From positions 1 through 42,999 of the forward strand of contig SKXS01000071.1 in the NCBI GenBank assembly GCA_007128345.1: 42,999 nucleotides of DNA, given 5' to 3'. Both the position numbers and the translations under genes were made by a program. Each line of letters begins with the position of its first letter. The first letter of the stretch is position 1. The notes beneath the pieces were generated by a model, which did no database searches, was not told the DNA's origin, and saw only the letters and a list, made by a program, of their open reading frames with translations. Below, one piece after another: positions 40,002 through 42,999 of this stretch. The stretch is from Spirochaetia bacterium (GTDB taxonomy: Bacteria > Spirochaetota > Spirochaetia > PWKH01).

Positions 40002-42260
40002 TTATGGGTAAGATGTACTGGTTCTGTGCAAAAACAGCGGGCTTGACCATGCCATGTGTCCGTCTTCCTGGGTAACCTTCACAAAGAGTGCGGCATCCCG
40101 TTCTTGATCCAGAGGAAGCGTATACTGCACGGTACAATCCATGGGGCCGGGGGTGGTGGTCACTCTCCTGACGTGAAGTTTCAGGTCCAGCTTTCCCGCA
40201 GTCCAGGTCCTGCCGACTGTAGATATCTCTGCAATCTTTATTGTCTTGGTGATATCAGCTGTACTGATAGTCAGTTCACCTGCTGCAGGGTCTGCGAGTT
40301 CGGCAATGAACCCAGACAAACCCCCGGTGGTAATGGAATTCCAAGCAAGCACTTCCGTAGTTGAATTCTCTGTGCTGTGCGTTAAGGGGGTTTCGGGATT
40401 GTGAAAGTTTACTGGTCTGACATGAACACACTGGTTTCCTTCAAGTACGGCCTTGCCTGACCAGTCATACGCACGGTCCCTTCCCCGTTCAGAGGCCCCT
40501 GACCACCATACGAGAATACGCCTGTCATGAATCGTTGGTCTCGCCGGCTCAAACTGCTTTACCCTAGTGAAGCCGTTATAGAGCTCCACCGATGCCAGGG
40601 GGCCTGTGCCGTGCACCTCAATTTGGATATGAGCTTCATGCCAGGATTCCTTCACCAGGGAACCCATGTCATAGTGGTGTGCCTTCTCTCCGGAACTCAT
40701 TTGGGCAGCTGTTACGTTCAGGATTATTCGAGCTCCTGTAGTACCGTAGTGGTGGCGTCTGCGGTACGCATCCCAGAGAGCCTCACGGGTTAATGATTCT
40801 GCATATACGCATGTGAGTCCGCCAAATGAGCCAAAATGGCTTCGCCCGGGATGGCTGGCTCCCGGCCGCCCTTTGTGGTCATCGGATGCACATACTACTC
40901 CCACCCGGTGGCCCCGGGAGAGCGATTCTGAAAGCATCCATTCAAACGTACCCCATGCCGAATGAATCTCCACGGAATTAACCAGGAGGTTAGTATGTCT
41001 GCTTACATCAGCGTACCGTCCGCCTACATGGGGAATGATCATGCACGGTTCATCTTTGAGTGCTGCGTACAATGCCTCTATGCTTGTACAGTCTTCAGCA
41101 TCCTCTGTATGGACAGCGCAAAGCGCGTGGGAGCTGCGTCGAATTGGATACCCTTCAGATAGAAAATAGACATTGTGATCACCTCCAAGTGGAATATTGC
41201 CTGACCATTCATACCCCGGAAAGGTGATAAACCTGCCGTCACAGGTATATGATGCGGTGTTTTTCTGTATCTCCTGCCAGAGTTCATGGGATATCTGAAA
41301 GTCATTTCCCTGGTGTGAGGTAAAATCAAGGCAGGCAGCATCCCTGGCAAAGCGGAAGTACTGCGTAATAGTTCCCGTGCCTATGGTCTCACCGGACTGT
41401 CCATGCATATCGCCCCAGAAAGGCCGGTAGGTTTGGCCCATGCGGCATATCATGGGATTGGATAGTGCGGCAGTATCATATTCGCGCTTATATACAACAC
41501 CTGGTCCGCTGCGAAGCTCATCATCCCGCACAGCCGTTATGCGGATGATACCTTCCTCATGGCTCGATATGCCCTGTATGGTGATGATCCCTTGATCATC
41601 TGCATCTTCAGGCCCTACCTTATCTGGTAAGCCTGACAGCTTAATTGAGCTGCTGAGTGTAAGCGTATGCGCTATTGGCGAGAGATTTGCCCATTGATCA
41701 TGTCCGGTAATACGCAGCGAACAGAGTTCACCTGGACTGACTTGGGATGGAAGGTAGAGTGTATAGGTTGCTGCGTTGCCAGAAACTATGCTCACCGGCG
41801 GAGAGACGGGAAGCTCTTTGTAGGTATACGTAGCTATTGGATCTACAAGAAGTTTGAACGAAAATGCTGATTCGCAGAAGGTCTGCATCTGGAAACCTGC
41901 AGAACGGTTGCCGAATCTGAATGTTACCGTTTCTCCAGGGTTAATGTATCCTGAAGTGACCTTCACATAGAGGGTAGGGCCCCAGGGTCTGACGTTCATT
42001 TTTCTATCGTATCTGGGAACTAGCGTACAGTTCCCATTAGTTGCCACTTCGACATAGTTCTGCTCATGAGGGTCATCAAATTGCGGAATTCCCATATCTG
42101 AAGCGTATCTCCATACGAGTTTCAAACTTCCGCTGCTGTCAATTCCATAGGTTCCGGCCGTATAGATTATATCAAATGTATGGGATGAACCGGCAGTAAC
42201 TTCCAATGGAAGGGTGTGACTTGCATAACCATACTCGATTCCATTCTCTGCTGCATTCAT
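40002..42260 (-). CDS. DUF3604 (PHP-like) protein
   Basis: The 752-residue protein has no signal peptide. The first about 270 residues are beta-rich and fit two or more sandwich domains (for example VTAGSSHTFDIIYTAG and GETVTFRFGNRSAG). The DUF3604 domain begins at about residue 278 and carries metal-type motifs: FWGDMHGQSGET (GDMH 283-286), DFTSHQGND (312-320), GYEW (349-352), DHN (361-363), IPH (409-411), EIHS (431-434) and ASDDH (458-462). YGTTGARIILN also matches. These resemble PHP phosphoesterase sites. Substrate unknown. A good AGGAGG lies eight bases before the ATG at 42260. The UDG-like gene follows after 26 bases. Codon and base composition look slightly more AT-rich than in the core genes, which may point to transfer (impression, not a measured value). 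Confidence 0.8.
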   Translation of the reverse strand: MNAAENGIEYGYASHTLPLEVTAGSSHTFDIIYTAGTYGIDSSGSLKLVWRYASDMGIPQFDDPHEQNYVEVATNGNCTLVPRYDRKMNVRPWGPTLYVKVTSGYINPGETVTFRFGNRSAGFQMQTFCESAFSFKLLVDPIATYTYKELPVSPPVSIVSGNAATYTLYLPSQVSPGELCSLRITGHDQWANLSPIAHTLTLSSSIKLSGLPDKVGPEDADDQGIITIQGISSHEEGIIRITAVRDDELRSGPGVVYKREYDTAALSNPMICRMGQTYRPFWGDMHGQSGETIGTGTITQYFRFARDAACLDFTSHQGNDFQISHELWQEIQKNTASYTCDGRFITFPGYEWSGNIPLGGDHNVYFLSEGYPIRRSSHALCAVHTEDAEDCTSIEALYAALKDEPCMIIPHVGGRYADVSRHTNLLVNSVEIHSAWGTFEWMLSESLSRGHRVGVVCASDDHKGRPGASHPGRSHFGSFGGLTCVYAESLTREALWDAYRRRHHYGTTGARIILNVTAAQMSSGEKAHHYDMGSLVKESWHEAHIQIEVHGTGPLASVELYNGFTRVKQFEPARPTIHDRRILVWWSGASERGRDRAYDWSGKAVLEGNQCVHVRPVNFHNPETPLTHSTENSTTEVLAWNSITTGGLSGFIAELADPAAGELTISTADITKTIKIAEISTVGRTWTAGKLDLKLHVRRVTTTPGPMDCTVQYTLPLDQERDAALFVKVTQEDGHMAWSSPLFLHRTSTSYP

Positions 42261-42374
42261 AGCAGATCCTCCTGTCAGACTCTGTTTGGTGATACCTAGC
42301 TATTTCCACCCGTCAGATGATCTCAGCGACGCACACATGCATCTGAATTATCCATTTTCTTAATTGTATTATTG

Positions 42375-42400
42375 CATACTGTTAACGTCTTCTCTGTCAA
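42375..42400 (-). promoter_or_regulatory. Probable promoter of the DUF3604 gene
   Basis: On the minus strand TTGACA (42400 to 42395) is followed after 17 bases by TATGCA, running into AATAATAC. The -35 is a perfect match and the -10 moderate. It leaves about 105 bases of leader before the ATG at 42260. Confidence 0.5.
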
Positions 42401-42411
42401 GTGGCCTATCT

Positions 42412-42535
42412 CTATCCGGTGATCACTAGCAAAAATTCGGCAGCGGTTTTTCCATCTACAGATGCAGTACGCACATCATGCATAATGTTTGTGGATTGAA
42501 TCTCCTGGTCTGTGATGACACCATGCATCATTGAC
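42412..42535 (-). pseudogene. Possible remnant of a LacI-family C-terminus
   Basis: A minus-strand frame ending at the TAG at 42412-42414 reads HGVITDQEIQSTNIMHDVRT then ASVDGKTAAEFLLVITG. The last part resembles the C-terminal strand and helix of LacI/GalR regulators (GxxAAExLLxxI.G). An in-frame stop lies about 40 codons upstream, and no intact continuation is seen to 42999. The resemblance is short and from memory, so the assignment is tentative. Confidence 0.25.
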
Positions 42536-42999
42536 GATTCATTTGCATGCTCTCATGCTTCATGGTGATCGTTGGAAGTGTTCTGTACAAGTACGAAAGG
42601 TTGATTTACTTATTGAGCCTGATGATGGAGTTTTCCTTGCATCAAGTACTCCAACATCGCGCACATGGCTCAATCTATTGTGGTCATCTCCTCTTTCCAA
42701 GTATGCTTGATCCTGCGCATCCCTGTGAACTCACCATCATTTTTCTGAAACAGCGATGTCCCGGCAGCTTCACTCGGACGCTTGTCTTGTGCAACCAAGA
42801 GACAAAGTCCATGTCCCAGGTGACCATACGAAATTCCCAGGGTGAAATTGTTCACCTAATGCGCTTACATGCCCATTATCGCACATTGCATACCTCAGTG
42901 AAGTGGTCTCATGCAGCAGGTCCGGGATGCCCGCGTGCATATCATAGATATCTCCTCACAGTAAGCTCAATGCGTACAGATGTTCTCTTCGTATTCCAG
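42536..42999. other. Right-flank sequence without a supported gene
   Basis: Short open frames exist on both strands (the longest is 61 codons on minus, 42670-42855), but none has a ribosome site or a family resemblance. The composition is AT-rich compared with the core genes. It may be decayed coding sequence upstream of the LacI-like remnant. TTGAGCC near 42617 and GGCTCAA near 42668 form a widely spaced inverted repeat of seven bases, of doubtful meaning. Confidence 0.35.

Noticed and set aside
39976..40137. N-terminal extension of the UDG-like protein into the DUF3604 gene
   Set aside because: It is out of frame with DUF3604 and not similar to any glycosylase; homology begins after Met at 39975.
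1..42999. CRISPR array, tRNA or rRNA genes, prophage, toxin-antitoxin or defence genes
   Set aside because: I saw no spaced direct repeats, no cloverleaf-type or T-loop sequences, no phage structural genes and no recognised defence domains on either strand.

Overview
The window is a compact, moderately GC-rich stretch of chromosome, most likely from a spirochaete (Spirochaetota, closer to Treponema/Spirochaeta/Sphaerochaeta than to Leptospira). The case rests on gene content: a seven-gene V/A-type ATPase operon in the order E - DUF2764 - A - B - D - I - K, a uvrA-lptD-phoH-ybeY-corC run, a gap-pgk-tpiA-secG run, a lipoprotein with a relaxed lipobox, and small outer-membrane-like proteins of a treponemal type. 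The lineage is inferred; there is no rRNA in the window.

Layout. Positions 1-1046 hold a decayed, frameshifted transposase on the minus strand, and at the extreme left a good promoter pointing out of the window. Positions 1047-3711 (minus) form a tight three-gene unit: two tandem paralogous TIM-barrel sugar isomerase/epimerase-like proteins and an EamA transporter. Positions 3826-5733 (plus) carry a YggS PLP protein, a small exported protein and an RluD-type pseudouridine synthase. A minus-strand pair follows (pentapeptide-repeat protein, then a metallo-beta-lactamase-fold protein). Divergent from it are rsgA and mutS2 (6946-10221), then the V-ATPase operon (10262-17441), which ends at a hairpin terminator.

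Positions 17508-26645 hold ispG, uvrA, a 1008-residue LptD-like protein, phoH, ybeY and a CorC-like CBS protein, mostly with overlapping ends. A clear sigma70-type promoter that begins inside the corC stop codon then drives gap-pgk-tpiA-secG (26724-30069), followed by a perfect 28-bp palindrome. Next come a flavodoxin-like protein, a SurA/PpiC-like foldase, nusB, map, an HtrA/DegQ protease and a phosphoribosyltransferase (to 35011). A minus-strand outer-membrane-like protein plus lipoprotein pair converges on them. folD, miaB and a LapA-like membrane protein (36904-39424) run plus; a uracil-DNA-glycosylase-like protein and a DUF3604 protein (39421-42260) run minus. The last 740 bases contain a promoter for the DUF3604 gene and degraded sequence, including a short stretch resembling a LacI-family C-terminus.

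Most of the window is core machinery: ion-motive ATPase, glycolysis, isoprenoid and folate metabolism, RNA modification and maturation, DNA repair, and envelope biogenesis (LptD, SurA-like, HtrA, SecG). I do not see a CRISPR array, prophage, toxin-antitoxin or defence island, or an obviously new multi-gene system. The points most worth a second look are: the divergent promoters sharing one -35 element, one of which seems to give a leaderless mRNA; the ATPase operon that lacks C/F/G genes but has DUF2764, with a K subunit keeping every sodium-site residue I can check; the MBL-fold protein missing its motif Asp; the duplicated TIM-barrel pair with its transporter; and the DUF3604/UDG-like pair.
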